In this document: positions 43,266 through 52,144 of the stretch, in pieces
Position numbering within the stretch: position 1 is the first letter of the stretch
Layout: every line of letters begins with the position of its first letter
DNA from: Verrucomicrobiales bacterium
GTDB lineage: Bacteria; Verrucomicrobiota; Verrucomicrobiia; Verrucomicrobiales; DEV007
Assembly: GCA_021648365.1 (NCBI GenBank)
Contig: JAKISY010000002.1
Location: 54,736-118,735, forward strand
Reading direction: 5' to 3'
Length of the DNA: 64,000 bases
Position numbers and translations under genes: made by a program
The notes under the pieces: generated by a model
Database searches by the model: none
What the model was told of the DNA's origin: nothing
Seen by the model: only the letters and a program-made list of their open reading frames with translations

Positions 43266-44366
43266 ATGAACCTCCCTAGCCCTCCCCAACTAAGCTCCGC
43301 AAGTAGCCGACAACGTCAGGCGCGCTTGCAGGCTTATATGCTAGAAAAAAATCTAGATGCCGTTCTGTTCACTCACCGGCATTACGTGTATTGGCTGAGC
43401 GCCTATTGGCATGAACAAATCCTCACCCCATGCGCTACCCTTTTCCTCGCCGACGGCACCTGCATCCTAGTCACCCACTCCGATCAAGCCGATGCCCTCG
43501 CCGCCGATGAAATCCTTTCTTACGAACCACAAAAACTCTGTACCCTAGTCGAAAATCTCGACGCCGCCCTCTGTTTGCCACTAATCCCCTATTTGGAAAA
43601 ATTAAATCGCATCGGTGTAGCTGGTAACGCTCGCCCGTGGTTGGCAAAAAAACTGGAGTGGGTAGATATCACCCTCGACTTCCAATACCTACGACGGAAA
43701 AAAGACGGGGACGAGATCGACGCCATCCGTCACACCATTCAAGCCGCAGACGCCGTCTATACTAAGGCGAAAGAAATTTTGCAACCCGGCATTTCTGAGA
43801 TCGAACTCTACGCCCAGCTACAAGCCACTGCGATCGAGGCTGCGGGCGACTTGTTATCAGGTTGGGGCAATGATTTCCAAAGTGGAACTCCTGGAGGACT
43901 GGCACGCCAACGAGCAGCCCAAGCTGGTGAGCTGCTTCCCTTCGACATCGGTGTCGGCGTGCGCGGCTACCGTAGCGACCTGTGCCGCACCTTCAGCGTA
44001 GATGGGCAACCCACCGACTTACAGCAAGCAGCCCACCAGCGAGTGGTAGAAATGCTCGAACACATAGAAGCTCGGCTACAACCTGGACTCAGTTGTCGCA
44101 CTCTTTTCGAACACATCCAATCCCAACTCGACGGCTGGAAAGGCTATCAGTTCAAACATCACCTCGGGCACGGCATCGGCTTAGACCCTCACGAAGTTCC
44201 ACGACTCAACCCCTGCTACGATGACACCCTTCAGCCTGGAGACCTCATCGCCATCGAACCCGGTATCTATGGTGACGAGCTCAAAGCTGGCATTCGTTTG
44301 GAACAAAACTATCTGATCACCGATAGCGGCTACGAACGACTGTCCAACTTCCCTCTCGACCTCTAA
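43266..44366 (+). CDS. M24-family metallopeptidase (Xaa-Pro aminopeptidase/creatinase-like)
   Basis: A 366-residue protein starting at ATG 43266 (GTG at 43260 is an alternative). The N-terminal creatinase-like domain covers residues 1-130. The C-terminal pita-bread domain keeps the metal ligands: Asp in FDIGVGVRGYRSDLCRTF, His in HHLGHGIGLDPHEVP, Glu in AIEPGIYGD and Glu in IRLEQNYLI. Such enzymes cleave Xaa-Pro bonds or creatine-like amidines. The cluster suggests catabolism of a small amide compound; this is inference. It starts 21 bases after the RraA-like stop. Confidence 0.9.
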   Translation: MNLPSPPQLSSASSRQRQARLQAYMLEKNLDAVLFTHRHYVYWLSAYWHEQILTPCATLFLADGTCILVTHSDQADALAADEILSYEPQKLCTLVENLDAALCLPLIPYLEKLNRIGVAGNARPWLAKKLEWVDITLDFQYLRRKKDGDEIDAIRHTIQAADAVYTKAKEILQPGISEIELYAQLQATAIEAAGDLLSGWGNDFQSGTPGGLARQRAAQAGELLPFDIGVGVRGYRSDLCRTFSVDGQPTDLQQAAHQRVVEMLEHIEARLQPGLSCRTLFEHIQSQLDGWKGYQFKHHLGHGIGLDPHEVPRLNPCYDDTLQPGDLIAIEPGIYGDELKAGIRLEQNYLITDSGYERLSNFPLDL

Positions 44367-44465
44367 AACTGTCATTCGCGCCTATCATCAGGTTGACGAA
44401 GGCGATGCTTTAGCCGTCATTCTCGAAACTCCTCAAAATCACCTTTCATTGCCCAAACTACCATC

Positions 44466-45278
44466 ATGCTAGATAAAAAAGTCGCCTTTGTAACTGGAGC
44501 TGCCCGCGGAATTGGAGCAGCCATCGCTCATGAGTTCGCCTCTTCTGGATATGCCGTGGCGATGATTGATAAAATGACCGAAGAGCTGCAAAAGACAGCT
44601 CAGGAAGTTTCAGAAAAAGGTGTGCCCGTCTATCCTATCTCCGCCGACCTCTCCGATCTCGATGCCGCTCGTCATGCTGTAAGTAAAGTGGGTAAAAAAT
44701 GGGGTCGCATCGATGCTCTGGTCAACAATGCTGCGGTGCATGATTTTCGTACCATTCGCAAAATGACGCCCGAATCCTGGGATCGCATTCTTCATCTCAA
44801 TCTCAAAATACCCGCCTTCCTCGCCCAATACAGCACCCCCTACCTCGAAGCTTGTGGCGAAGGAGTCATCATCAACATCGCCAGTATCGATGCTCATTTT
44901 TGCAAAGGAGTGGCTCCTGCCTATGTCGCATCCAAAGGCGGATTGATCAGCTTGACCTACGATATGGCGGCCTCTCTATCAGGCGCAGGCATCCGCGCCG
45001 TCGCCGTCAGCCCTGGTGCAGTGGACAACTCCATGCGCTCCAAATTGAAAAGTGAAAAAGGCTCAGATCTGACTAATGATTTCCGCTCGGCAAGCGAAGA
45101 TTTTATTCCCCTAGGCAGATGGGCAAGTCCAGATGAAATAGCCAAAGTCGTGCGTTGGTTAGCCAGTTCGGATGCTGGATACATCAACGGTACGGAAATA
45201 GCCATTGATGGAGGCATCTCCCACAACAACCTTTCCAATACTTTGAAAAAACGCATGTACCCTGACGAATTCAAATGA
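44466..45278 (+). CDS. Short-chain dehydrogenase/reductase
   Basis: A 270-residue classical SDR. NAD(P) site VTGAARGIGAAIAHEF (residues 8-23), NNAAVHDF, then the catalytic NIASIDAHF and YVASKGG (Ser-Tyr-Lys) and VSPGAVDN. The closing AIDGGISHNNLS is standard. Substrate unknown. It is 99 bases after the M24 gene and overlaps the broken MlrC gene start, so all four belonged to one operon. Confidence 0.92.
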   Translation: MLDKKVAFVTGAARGIGAAIAHEFASSGYAVAMIDKMTEELQKTAQEVSEKGVPVYPISADLSDLDAARHAVSKVGKKWGRIDALVNNAAVHDFRTIRKMTPESWDRILHLNLKIPAFLAQYSTPYLEACGEGVIINIASIDAHFCKGVAPAYVASKGGLISLTYDMAASLSGAGIRAVAVSPGAVDNSMRSKLKSEKGSDLTNDFRSASEDFIPLGRWASPDEIAKVVRWLASSDAGYINGTEIAIDGGISHNNLSNTLKKRMYPDEFK

Positions 45279-45282
45279 GCAT

Positions 45283-45708
45283 TTGGCAATCCTCGCCCTA
45301 CTCCACGAATCCAATACTTTCATTGCGGGAAAGACCACCCTCCAACATTTCCAACAGGATGTTCTACGATCAGATCAACGCCGCCAGCAATGCTCCCGAT
45401 GTGATCAGTCACAGCCTACTGCTAGGTTTCCCTTACGCCGACGTCGCAGAAATGGGTTCGTCCGCCGTGGTCATCACCGACGACCAACCCGAGCAAGCTC
45501 AAGAAATAGCTTGGGCCATCGAGCGCAAATTTGTCGCCGAGAAAGGAAAATTTGAACCCAGCTTCATTACCGTAGAGCACGCGATCAAAGATATCGCGAA
45601 GTCTGTAATCGATTCATCCAAGTCAACACTCCAGGCACCACCTGCGCAGACATGACCCAACTCGATTTCAAAAACCGCCGATGCCCGATGTTTCCTTTCG
45701 AAAGGTAA
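45283..45708 (+). pseudogene. MlrC (M81) family gene with internal deletions and frameshifts
   Basis: Three pieces of an M81/MlrC-type metallopeptidase survive in order. The first frame (from TTG 45283) reads MAILALLHESNTFIAGKTTL, the family N-terminus. Another frame gives SHSLLLGFPYADVAEMGSS then VVITDDQPEQAQEIAWAIE, from the middle. The last frame gives FIQVNTPGTTCADMTQLDFK ending MFPFER and TAA at 45706-45708. Most of the N-terminal half and the metal-site region are gone. A continuous frame from 45275 to 45655 exists, but mixes these pieces out of register. The cluster function is thus probably lost here. Confidence 0.78.
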
Positions 45709-45717
45709 CACCGCCCC

Positions 45718-46593
45718 TCACTCTTCCTCTTCTTCAAACTCCTCAATCGTCGCTTTGGCTTTCAACTCCGAGATCAGATCCGACATCATTTGCTCTCGAC
45801 GATCAAGCAAATACTGCTCGACCACCGTTTCACGAATTTCATCCAAAGGAATCGGCTCCGCCGCTTTGCCCCCCTTACGGTGCAAGACGTGATACCCAAA
45901 GTGAGTATTGATCACCGGACTGGTTTCACCATCTCGCATCGAAAAAGCGATCACCTCCAATTCGTTCAACAAATCCCCCCTCTTAAAAAAACCTAAATCC
46001 ACCTTGTCCTCTTCTTTCTGCAAAAAAGGCTCGGCTATTTCATCAAAATCAGCACCATCCAAAACCTTCCCACGGGCCTCTTTCAATTCATCAAAAGCCT
46101 TTTGTGCCGCGGCCTCATCCTGTGGCTCGACAAAAATATGCGAAGCCCTCACTTCCTCGGGTCTCATGTAAGCCTCAATATTTTTTTGATAAAACTCTTC
46201 CAGATCATCTTCTGCTGGATCGACATCTTCGCCGATTTCAGCATCTACCAGACGGTCAACGCTGATCGACAAAGCCACCTTGTTCACGATGCTCTCATCA
46301 TCGCCCTCTTCTAGCCCCGTGTTCTCATAAAATTTTTCCTCCCCGCCATGCTGTTCCTTGAGTTCTGCCAACTTGGCCGCCACCGCCTCATCTTCTACCA
46401 GCCCAAAACGAGCCACCGACTCTTGGTTCAACAAAACCCGATTGATCAGATTCTCTTTTGCCAAATCCTGAAATTCCGTATCGCGATCACAACACACCAC
46501 TTCACCAAGGTTTTGGTAGTGCGTCTTGATCGCCTCGAACTCCTCGTAGAGATCCTCGTCACTGATAGTTTCCTGATTGATTGTCAAAGCCAT
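45718..46593 (-). CDS. Parvulin-type peptidyl-prolyl isomerase
   Basis: A 291-residue protein from ATG 46593 (MALTINQETISDEDLYEEF); the frame extends 14 codons upstream. The first 130 residues are helical and acidic like the SurA/PrsA N-domain. The parvulin domain spans about 155-250: EVRASHIFVEPQDEAAAQKA, VDLGFFKRGDLLNELEVIAF and HFGYHVLHRKGG. There is no signal peptide, so it is probably cytoplasmic, unlike SurA. The tail is strongly acidic (EEFEEEEE). It is convergent with the MlrC remnant, whose stop is nine bases away. Confidence 0.9.
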   Translation of the reverse strand: MALTINQETISDEDLYEEFEAIKTHYQNLGEVVCCDRDTEFQDLAKENLINRVLLNQESVARFGLVEDEAVAAKLAELKEQHGGEEKFYENTGLEEGDDESIVNKVALSISVDRLVDAEIGEDVDPAEDDLEEFYQKNIEAYMRPEEVRASHIFVEPQDEAAAQKAFDELKEARGKVLDGADFDEIAEPFLQKEEDKVDLGFFKRGDLLNELEVIAFSMRDGETSPVINTHFGYHVLHRKGGKAAEPIPLDEIRETVVEQYLLDRREQMMSDLISELKAKATIEEFEEEEE

Positions 46594-46684
46594 GCTGCAC
46601 CCTCGACGCATCCCCACCACCTTGTCAAAACTCAATTACACCAAATTGAGTTTTGACAGATCCTCCGCACGGCGCATGTGCGCC

Positions 46685-49018
46685 TCAACTCAACACATTA
46701 TCACCACCATTTTCCTTCTGCTGGATCGTGACTGGCCAACCTGGAAACTGAACAGTTGCATCACCCTCTACCGCATCGACGAGAAAACGAAAACTATCCA
46801 ACGTATAAGTTTTTTTCTCACCATCAATCGTCACTAGACCAAAACCGCTGCCTTTCTGGTGCGCTTTTTTATACCGATTCTTTTCAGTCGGCACGATCGG
46901 GTTGCCCACCGCGTAAACGTAAACCTTATTACCTGCCCCGTCGATATACTCGCCCGTATTCTCTCGACCTCCATCAGGACGGTTCTGATGCGGCATACCA
47001 ACCTCATCAGGGCGCCACCAACGCGGATAGCCCACCGCGATCGCGGGGGTGCAAAACGACCAATTGCTGTCGCGCTGTTTTTTCACCCCATACTGAGACA
47101 ATGTCGTGAGATGTTGATCTCCGTTGACGTGTAAAGCTTTTGATTCCCGAATAATATCTATCGCCCTGTTGCGAGGCGTCTGCGGCCAAGCCCCTGAATC
47201 CAAATCCACTTTCAGATAGCCGTCATACTTACCATGATGGGTAGCAACACCAGAGAACACCGTCTGACTGAGCAATACTTTCATATTGTGTCCGCGCCAA
47301 TCCTTAGCCCATTCTTTTAAAAACGCCTCTTGTCGTTCCCCCAATAAAACCAAACCAGGTTTATCTAGCGTAGCCGTATCAAAATCAGGATCCTCAACAT
47401 GATCTGCCCGACCACCTCCCGTCTCTACTCTTTCTGGACCGCTCTTCCACTGCCTATCCCCCAAAATCGCAAAACTCACCCCTCCATAGACCAAATCACC
47501 GTAATACACACTGATGTCCTGCAAGCTAGGCTTAGCGTCATAGGGATCGGGATGATGTGACGTATTCGTTCGATGCACCACATTCACCATCTTAGCAGGT
47601 TCACGATAGCCACCTTTTGAGTCAGCCCGCCCATCTTGATCCTTCATTTTATCTCCACCCTCTCCCCAGATGTTGCCTTGAAAAACATCATGATCGTCTG
47701 GCAGACAAAGCGTTGGACGATCTTTCATCGCTTCGCGAAAAGACCAGCCGAATTGATAAAATTTACGCAAATAATTCAAAATTGCCAGATCGGCAGGATC
47801 GCGAATAATACCAAAGCCTCCGTGATTTTCATACAACTGATCCCCCGAAAAATACAGCATATCAGGATCTAACTTGACCAGATTATTTGCTACAGGTTCA
47901 TACGGAAAAGCATAGTCATTCTGACAGGTGAGTGCGCCAAGACGCAATGCTCGACCTTGAGGATTGGCTTTGATTATGCCACTCCACTCCGATGGCGTCC
48001 GACTGCCATCTTTGTGAATTTCGTTATAAACTAACTTATAGGGCGTAGCTACTTTTTCATTCCACTGCGGCAAAACAAAGGTCGCTACCCACGCATCAGG
48101 ATCAAGCTTGGCTTCACCCTGAGATTTCCATTCGCCATCTTGTTGTAAAAACAGCTCTACCTGCTGATTGTCCTTTTCCCCTAGTGGCGCAGTCAGCGCA
48201 CTAATCTTCATCACGAAACCCTCGTCACCGCGAGAATCACTCAGCGAATACATCGACCACAACAAAGGACCAAAATTGTGTTCTTTCGTGATTTCAAAAG
48301 CATCACCAGCCACCTGCCATTCACTGAAACGATAAGCCTTCTTCTCGTCGCGCTTAGACGCTCCTTGAAAATGACTCACCAAAGCGATGTTACCCAATAA
48401 ATTTTCCGCCTTAATTGTTTTCGTAACACTGGCTAAAGTCTCGGCGGAATCCAGTTCACTAACGCTCAATGTTAAATGAAATTTCCCATCTTTAGCGTCT
48501 CCGCTTAAAAAAAGCATGAACTCTTTCCCCTTGAGAGCCGTTTTAATTTTTTTCTTTTTGTCAGCTAACAACAATTCCCCACCGACTAAGCCTGCATTGA
48601 TTCCACCTTTAGCAAAGCAGTTGCTGCGATGCTCATTGATATCGCTACGAACACCTATGCGAAAACCTCCACCACCATCACCCTTTTTACCATCCTCACC
48701 ACGCCCCACCTTCACCGACATCGAAAAGCTACCTTGTAAATTAACCAATTGATGCGTCAGCGAGTGAATACTGCGATTACCTGCACTCGTCTGACACTGC
48801 GCCCAGCCATTCTCCACTCGCCAATCCTCCATCGGGTTAGCCCAGAAATTCCCACCTAAACAAACTCGATCATGACTCGCCCCCCACCCATCGATCTGTT
48901 GAAGCTCACCACCCGATTTCTGATCTACCGCAGAACCCGCTTGCGGACGGTAAAAAGTAGAAAGGGTTCCTAGCCCTAAAACTTTCAACCCGTGTCGTCT
49001 AGATATCTTATTTGTCAT
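46685..49018 (-). CDS. phoD: PhoD-like alkaline phosphatase (Tat-exported)
   Basis: A 777-residue exported phosphodiesterase/alkaline phosphatase. The N-terminus ISRRHGLKVLGLGTLS is a twin-arginine signal. Residues about 60-250 look like a beta-sandwich addition. The PhoD catalytic part has the marks DPDMLYFSGDQLYENHGGFG, CLPDDHDVFQGNIWG, and HVNGDQHLTTL near the end (metal-binding Asp/His/Asn). Such enzymes usually use iron and calcium and release phosphate under starvation. The N-terminal addition makes it longer than typical PhoD (about 500-560). Single gene. Confidence 0.88.
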   Translation of the reverse strand: MTNKISRRHGLKVLGLGTLSTFYRPQAGSAVDQKSGGELQQIDGWGASHDRVCLGGNFWANPMEDWRVENGWAQCQTSAGNRSIHSLTHQLVNLQGSFSMSVKVGRGEDGKKGDGGGGFRIGVRSDINEHRSNCFAKGGINAGLVGGELLLADKKKKIKTALKGKEFMLFLSGDAKDGKFHLTLSVSELDSAETLASVTKTIKAENLLGNIALVSHFQGASKRDEKKAYRFSEWQVAGDAFEITKEHNFGPLLWSMYSLSDSRGDEGFVMKISALTAPLGEKDNQQVELFLQQDGEWKSQGEAKLDPDAWVATFVLPQWNEKVATPYKLVYNEIHKDGSRTPSEWSGIIKANPQGRALRLGALTCQNDYAFPYEPVANNLVKLDPDMLYFSGDQLYENHGGFGIIRDPADLAILNYLRKFYQFGWSFREAMKDRPTLCLPDDHDVFQGNIWGEGGDKMKDQDGRADSKGGYREPAKMVNVVHRTNTSHHPDPYDAKPSLQDISVYYGDLVYGGVSFAILGDRQWKSGPERVETGGGRADHVEDPDFDTATLDKPGLVLLGERQEAFLKEWAKDWRGHNMKVLLSQTVFSGVATHHGKYDGYLKVDLDSGAWPQTPRNRAIDIIRESKALHVNGDQHLTTLSQYGVKKQRDSNWSFCTPAIAVGYPRWWRPDEVGMPHQNRPDGGRENTGEYIDGAGNKVYVYAVGNPIVPTEKNRYKKAHQKGSGFGLVTIDGEKKTYTLDSFRFLVDAVEGDATVQFPGWPVTIQQKENGGDNVLS

Positions 49019-49059
49019 AGCGACAAATTTGACTCAACTACAAAACACTGTCAATAGAC

Positions 49060-49704
49060 TCAATCCCGTATTTCTACCAACCGCCCCTTTTCCAAAAAGA
49101 ACTCCTTATCCGAGATCAAATCCGCCTCGCGGCGACTGTGGGTGATGTGCAGAGCGGTGATACCGTGTTGCTTCACCACCGAACGGATCAGTTCCACCAT
49201 ACCCTCATGCGTCTCTTCATCCAGAGCGCTCAACGGTTCATCTAGACAGATGATTTGCGGTCGCACCGCCAAAGCTCTGCCCAGTGCCACCCGCTGCCGC
49301 TCCCCTCCGCTCAAACCAAAAGGTTTGCGCTCTAGAATACTCTCGATGCCTAACTCCTCAGCCAACTCTGATACCCTCTCATCAATTTCCGTCCTGCTCC
49401 AGCCCTGCACTTTTGGACCAAACGCCAATTGCTGCCGCACCGTCATTGTCGCAAACAAAGCTCCATCCTGTGGCACAAAACCAATGCCTCGCTCACCCGC
49501 TCGCAACCTCGTCACATCCCTACCCATCAAAGTGATCTTTCCGGACACCACTTCTTTTAATCCGCATATCGCTTCCAAGATCGTCGTTTTACCACACCCC
49601 GTCTTGCCCATCAACACCCCATATTCACCCGTGGGCACCTCAAAAGAAATCCCATCAATTTGAAAATCGCCAGCTCTCACACTAAGTTGTTCGACCGCTA
49701 TCAT
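49060..49704 (-). CDS. modC: Molybdate-type ABC importer ATPase
   Basis: A 214-residue ATP-binding subunit. Walker A GKTGCGKTT, Q-loop FVPQDGALFATM, signature LSGGERQRVALG, Walker B IICLDEPLSALDE and H-loop LHITHSRREAD are all present. ATG 49704 is preferred; the longer frame starts with TTG at 49719. It lacks the C-terminal MOP domain of full-length ModC, like the short ModC/WtpC/TupC forms. Four bases after the permease gene stop, last gene of the eight-gene operon. Confidence 0.88.
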   Translation of the reverse strand: MIAVEQLSVRAGDFQIDGISFEVPTGEYGVLMGKTGCGKTTILEAICGLKEVVSGKITLMGRDVTRLRAGERGIGFVPQDGALFATMTVRQQLAFGPKVQGWSRTEIDERVSELAEELGIESILERKPFGLSGGERQRVALGRALAVRPQIICLDEPLSALDEETHEGMVELIRSVVKQHGITALHITHSRREADLISDKEFFLEKGRLVEIRD

Positions 49705-49708
49705 GAGA

Positions 49709-50605
49709 CTACAAGACAAACTTTTTGCGACTCTCTTGATCCCACATCCTCACCGCTATCAAGACCACCACAGCTATCGTCACCATCATCAAAGAGACGA
49801 TCACCGCCCCTTCCAAGTTACCAATACTGATTTCTAAAAACACCGATGACGACAACACCTCAGTCCTCCCGCGAATCGTTCCAGCAAAAACCAAAATCGG
49901 CCCAAACTCCCCCATCGCTCTCGTCCATGCCAAGGTGCCCGCTGTCGAAATCCCGCGCCAGGCTTCAGGCACCACCACACGGAAAAAAGCTTGCGCGCGA
50001 TTACAGCCCAAGGTCAAAGCCACCTGTTCCGCACGCGGACTGATCTGATCAAAGGTATTGCGCATCGTGCGCACCGCAAAAGCCGCCGCCACGGTGAACT
50101 GAGCCAAGATCACCGCCGGCACTTTGTAAGTGATACCCGCATCCACCCCCTCCGGCATGAAAGGGCCAAAAATCTTGCCAAACATTTCTTCGAAACTTGG
50201 GCCATCTATCCCGATCCACTCCCACGGAGGCATTTTATTGAACAAAATCAGCAAACTCAAACCCACCACCAGCGGTGGTAGCACGATCGGAATGTCCAAT
50301 ACCGCATCAATCAACGCCTTGCCTCGAAAATCATAGCGCGACAACAAATATCCAATCGGCAAAGCGACCACCACCGACAGCAAGGCCGTCACCGTGCAAG
50401 TGAACAAAGTCAACTTCACCGACGCCTGAATATATTCATCCGCCAAGATCGCCTTGAACTCTTCCCATCCCACATTGCTCACCGAATAAAACACATCCGC
50501 CATCAACATGCCGCCGATCAACAGCAAATACATCACCGCAATGCCAATCATTGCCGCAAAAAATGGAGCGTCCGAGCGAACTCTAACTGGAGAGGGATCC
50601 GCCAC
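49709..50605 (-). CDS. modB: Molybdate/tungstate-type ABC permease
   Basis: A 298-residue inner-membrane permease with a GTG start. Membrane segments include FFAAMIGIAVMYLLLIGGML, LFTCTVTALLSVVVALPIGY and LDIPIVLPPLVVGLSLLILF. The coupling loop is TLGCNRAQAFFRVVVPEAW, followed by TRAMGEFGPILVFAGTIRG, a hallmark of ModB/CysU-like permeases. It sits three bases after the binding-protein gene. Substrate (molybdate, tungstate or another oxyanion) cannot be fixed by sequence. Confidence 0.88.
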   Translation of the reverse strand: MADPSPVRVRSDAPFFAAMIGIAVMYLLLIGGMLMADVFYSVSNVGWEEFKAILADEYIQASVKLTLFTCTVTALLSVVVALPIGYLLSRYDFRGKALIDAVLDIPIVLPPLVVGLSLLILFNKMPPWEWIGIDGPSFEEMFGKIFGPFMPEGVDAGITYKVPAVILAQFTVAAAFAVRTMRNTFDQISPRAEQVALTLGCNRAQAFFRVVVPEAWRGISTAGTLAWTRAMGEFGPILVFAGTIRGRTEVLSSSVFLEISIGNLEGAVIVSLMMVTIAVVVLIAVRMWDQESRKKFVL

Positions 50606-50608
50606 AAT

Positions 50609-52144
50609 CTATTCCGTTTTTTTGCCCTCCTGCTCTTTCCCCAGCTCCCAGAGAAACCCGTGTTTCATGAACTTCTCTTTCCCCGGCGCAGAAACCGCCG
50701 CTGTAAAAAATCGCTCAAGTAAATAACGGTGCTTGGAATTTTTGGCTACCGCATAAGGCTGCTGCGCAATCGCCTCTGGTCGATCAATACCCACGATTTC
50801 ATAATCATCCACCGTCGATTGGCTCGCCATCGCATTGCTTTTATAGACAATGACCGCATCCAGCGACCCTGTTTTGACCTGATTCACCAAAAAGTCCCCC
50901 GTAGGTGAATCCATTTTGATATTACCCGAGTCCACCACTTGCTGATAAAGCTTCTCATGCTCCAACAAATACTTGGTCAAAAAACCCAATGCCGATTTCT
51001 CCGGATGAGCAAAACCCAAACGCAGTCCAGGTTTCGACAAATCGGTGAGTTTTTTGACCCCTTTAGGATTACCTTTTTCCGTCAAGATCACCATTTCATT
51101 GGCAGACACCAAAGTGGATTCCAAAAATCGATCCTGCACCATCTCCATGAATTTCACATCACAGGAGAAATAAGCATCAGGCTTCTCACCCGCCTTCATC
51201 TGCGAAACCAGCACCCCGCAACCATTATACACAGGAGTGATGACCACCCCTTCACGCTTTTCAAAAGCCTTCACCGTATCCTGAATCGCCGGACGCAGCA
51301 TCGCCCCACTGAACAACAATATATTCGGTTTCAGCGCCCATTCATCTCCTTGCACCACCTCATAGCCATCAGCCGCAAAAACTGGCAAGCCCTTATCTTT
51401 AGCTGTCAGATAGCGACAAAAACGCAGCGCTTCAGTTGGCTGCTTCGACGCGTTCAAAACTCCTACCGTGATGTTTTTTTTCTCTAGGTCAAATTCAGGC
51501 AAATTAACAAAATCAATCTCATCATACTGATGCGTCAAAGCATCCCAGCAAATCACTACGTCCACCGTGCCTAGTTTTAAAGCGTTTGCCAATTCATTGA
51601 CCGTTGGCAATAACACCGTCGGTTTCACGTCCTTCCAGATACCATGCTTGCTAAGCACTTTCTTAGTGAACTTCCCCACCGACGCGGCATCAGGATTGGC
51701 CAAACCTATTTTTAAATCATCCCGTTTCAGATCCGCAAGCTTGCTCAGACCCTTTGGATTTCCTTTTGGTACTCCAAATCCAGCTCGCATGAAAGCCACC
51801 GGCATCGTCTCTGCAAGTAAGTTTTTTTTCTTCGCCAGATCGGTGTAACTCGAATCTGCCGCCAGATAAATATCCCCCGGTGCAATCTCCAGACTGCTCA
51901 GCAAAGTGCCCGAACCTCCATACTGCAATTGCACTTTGACCCCGTATTCTTTTTCATACTGCTTCGCCACCTCGCTCACCGGAGCTTTGATCCCCGCCGC
52001 GCAGAACATCACCAAGGTCTTAGATTTCCCCGCACCATCGCCCCCTCCACAAGACAGCAAAAACGACAGCGCCAATACGCCCGTCACCACCGGCAAGCAA
52101 GCACACTTTAATTTTAAGGATAATTTTTTCACAAAATACAACAT
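50609..52144 (-). CDS. modA: Lipoprotein with two tandem ModA-like binding domains
   Basis: A 511-residue periplasmic binding protein. The lipobox is in LALSFLLSCGGG. Two type II binding domains follow: domain 1 (about 40-270) with LVMFCAAGIKAPVSEVAKQY, LQYGGSGTLLSSLEIAPGDI and KIGLANPDAASVGKFTKKVL; domain 2 (about 275-500) with ILLFSGAMLRPAIQDTVKAF, GCGVLVSQMKAGEKPDAYFS and RLGFAHPEKSALGFLTKYLL. Each half matches a full ModA (about 230 residues), so this is a tandem fusion. The ATG at 52144 overlaps the stop of the upstream gene by one base (TGATG). Domains differ in detail, so they may bind different ligands or different oxidation states. Confidence 0.87.
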   Translation of the reverse strand: MLYFVKKLSLKLKCACLPVVTGVLALSFLLSCGGGDGAGKSKTLVMFCAAGIKAPVSEVAKQYEKEYGVKVQLQYGGSGTLLSSLEIAPGDIYLAADSSYTDLAKKKNLLAETMPVAFMRAGFGVPKGNPKGLSKLADLKRDDLKIGLANPDAASVGKFTKKVLSKHGIWKDVKPTVLLPTVNELANALKLGTVDVVICWDALTHQYDEIDFVNLPEFDLEKKNITVGVLNASKQPTEALRFCRYLTAKDKGLPVFAADGYEVVQGDEWALKPNILLFSGAMLRPAIQDTVKAFEKREGVVITPVYNGCGVLVSQMKAGEKPDAYFSCDVKFMEMVQDRFLESTLVSANEMVILTEKGNPKGVKKLTDLSKPGLRLGFAHPEKSALGFLTKYLLEHEKLYQQVVDSGNIKMDSPTGDFLVNQVKTGSLDAVIVYKSNAMASQSTVDDYEIVGIDRPEAIAQQPYAVAKNSKHRYLLERFFTAAVSAPGKEKFMKHGFLWELGKEQEGKKTE

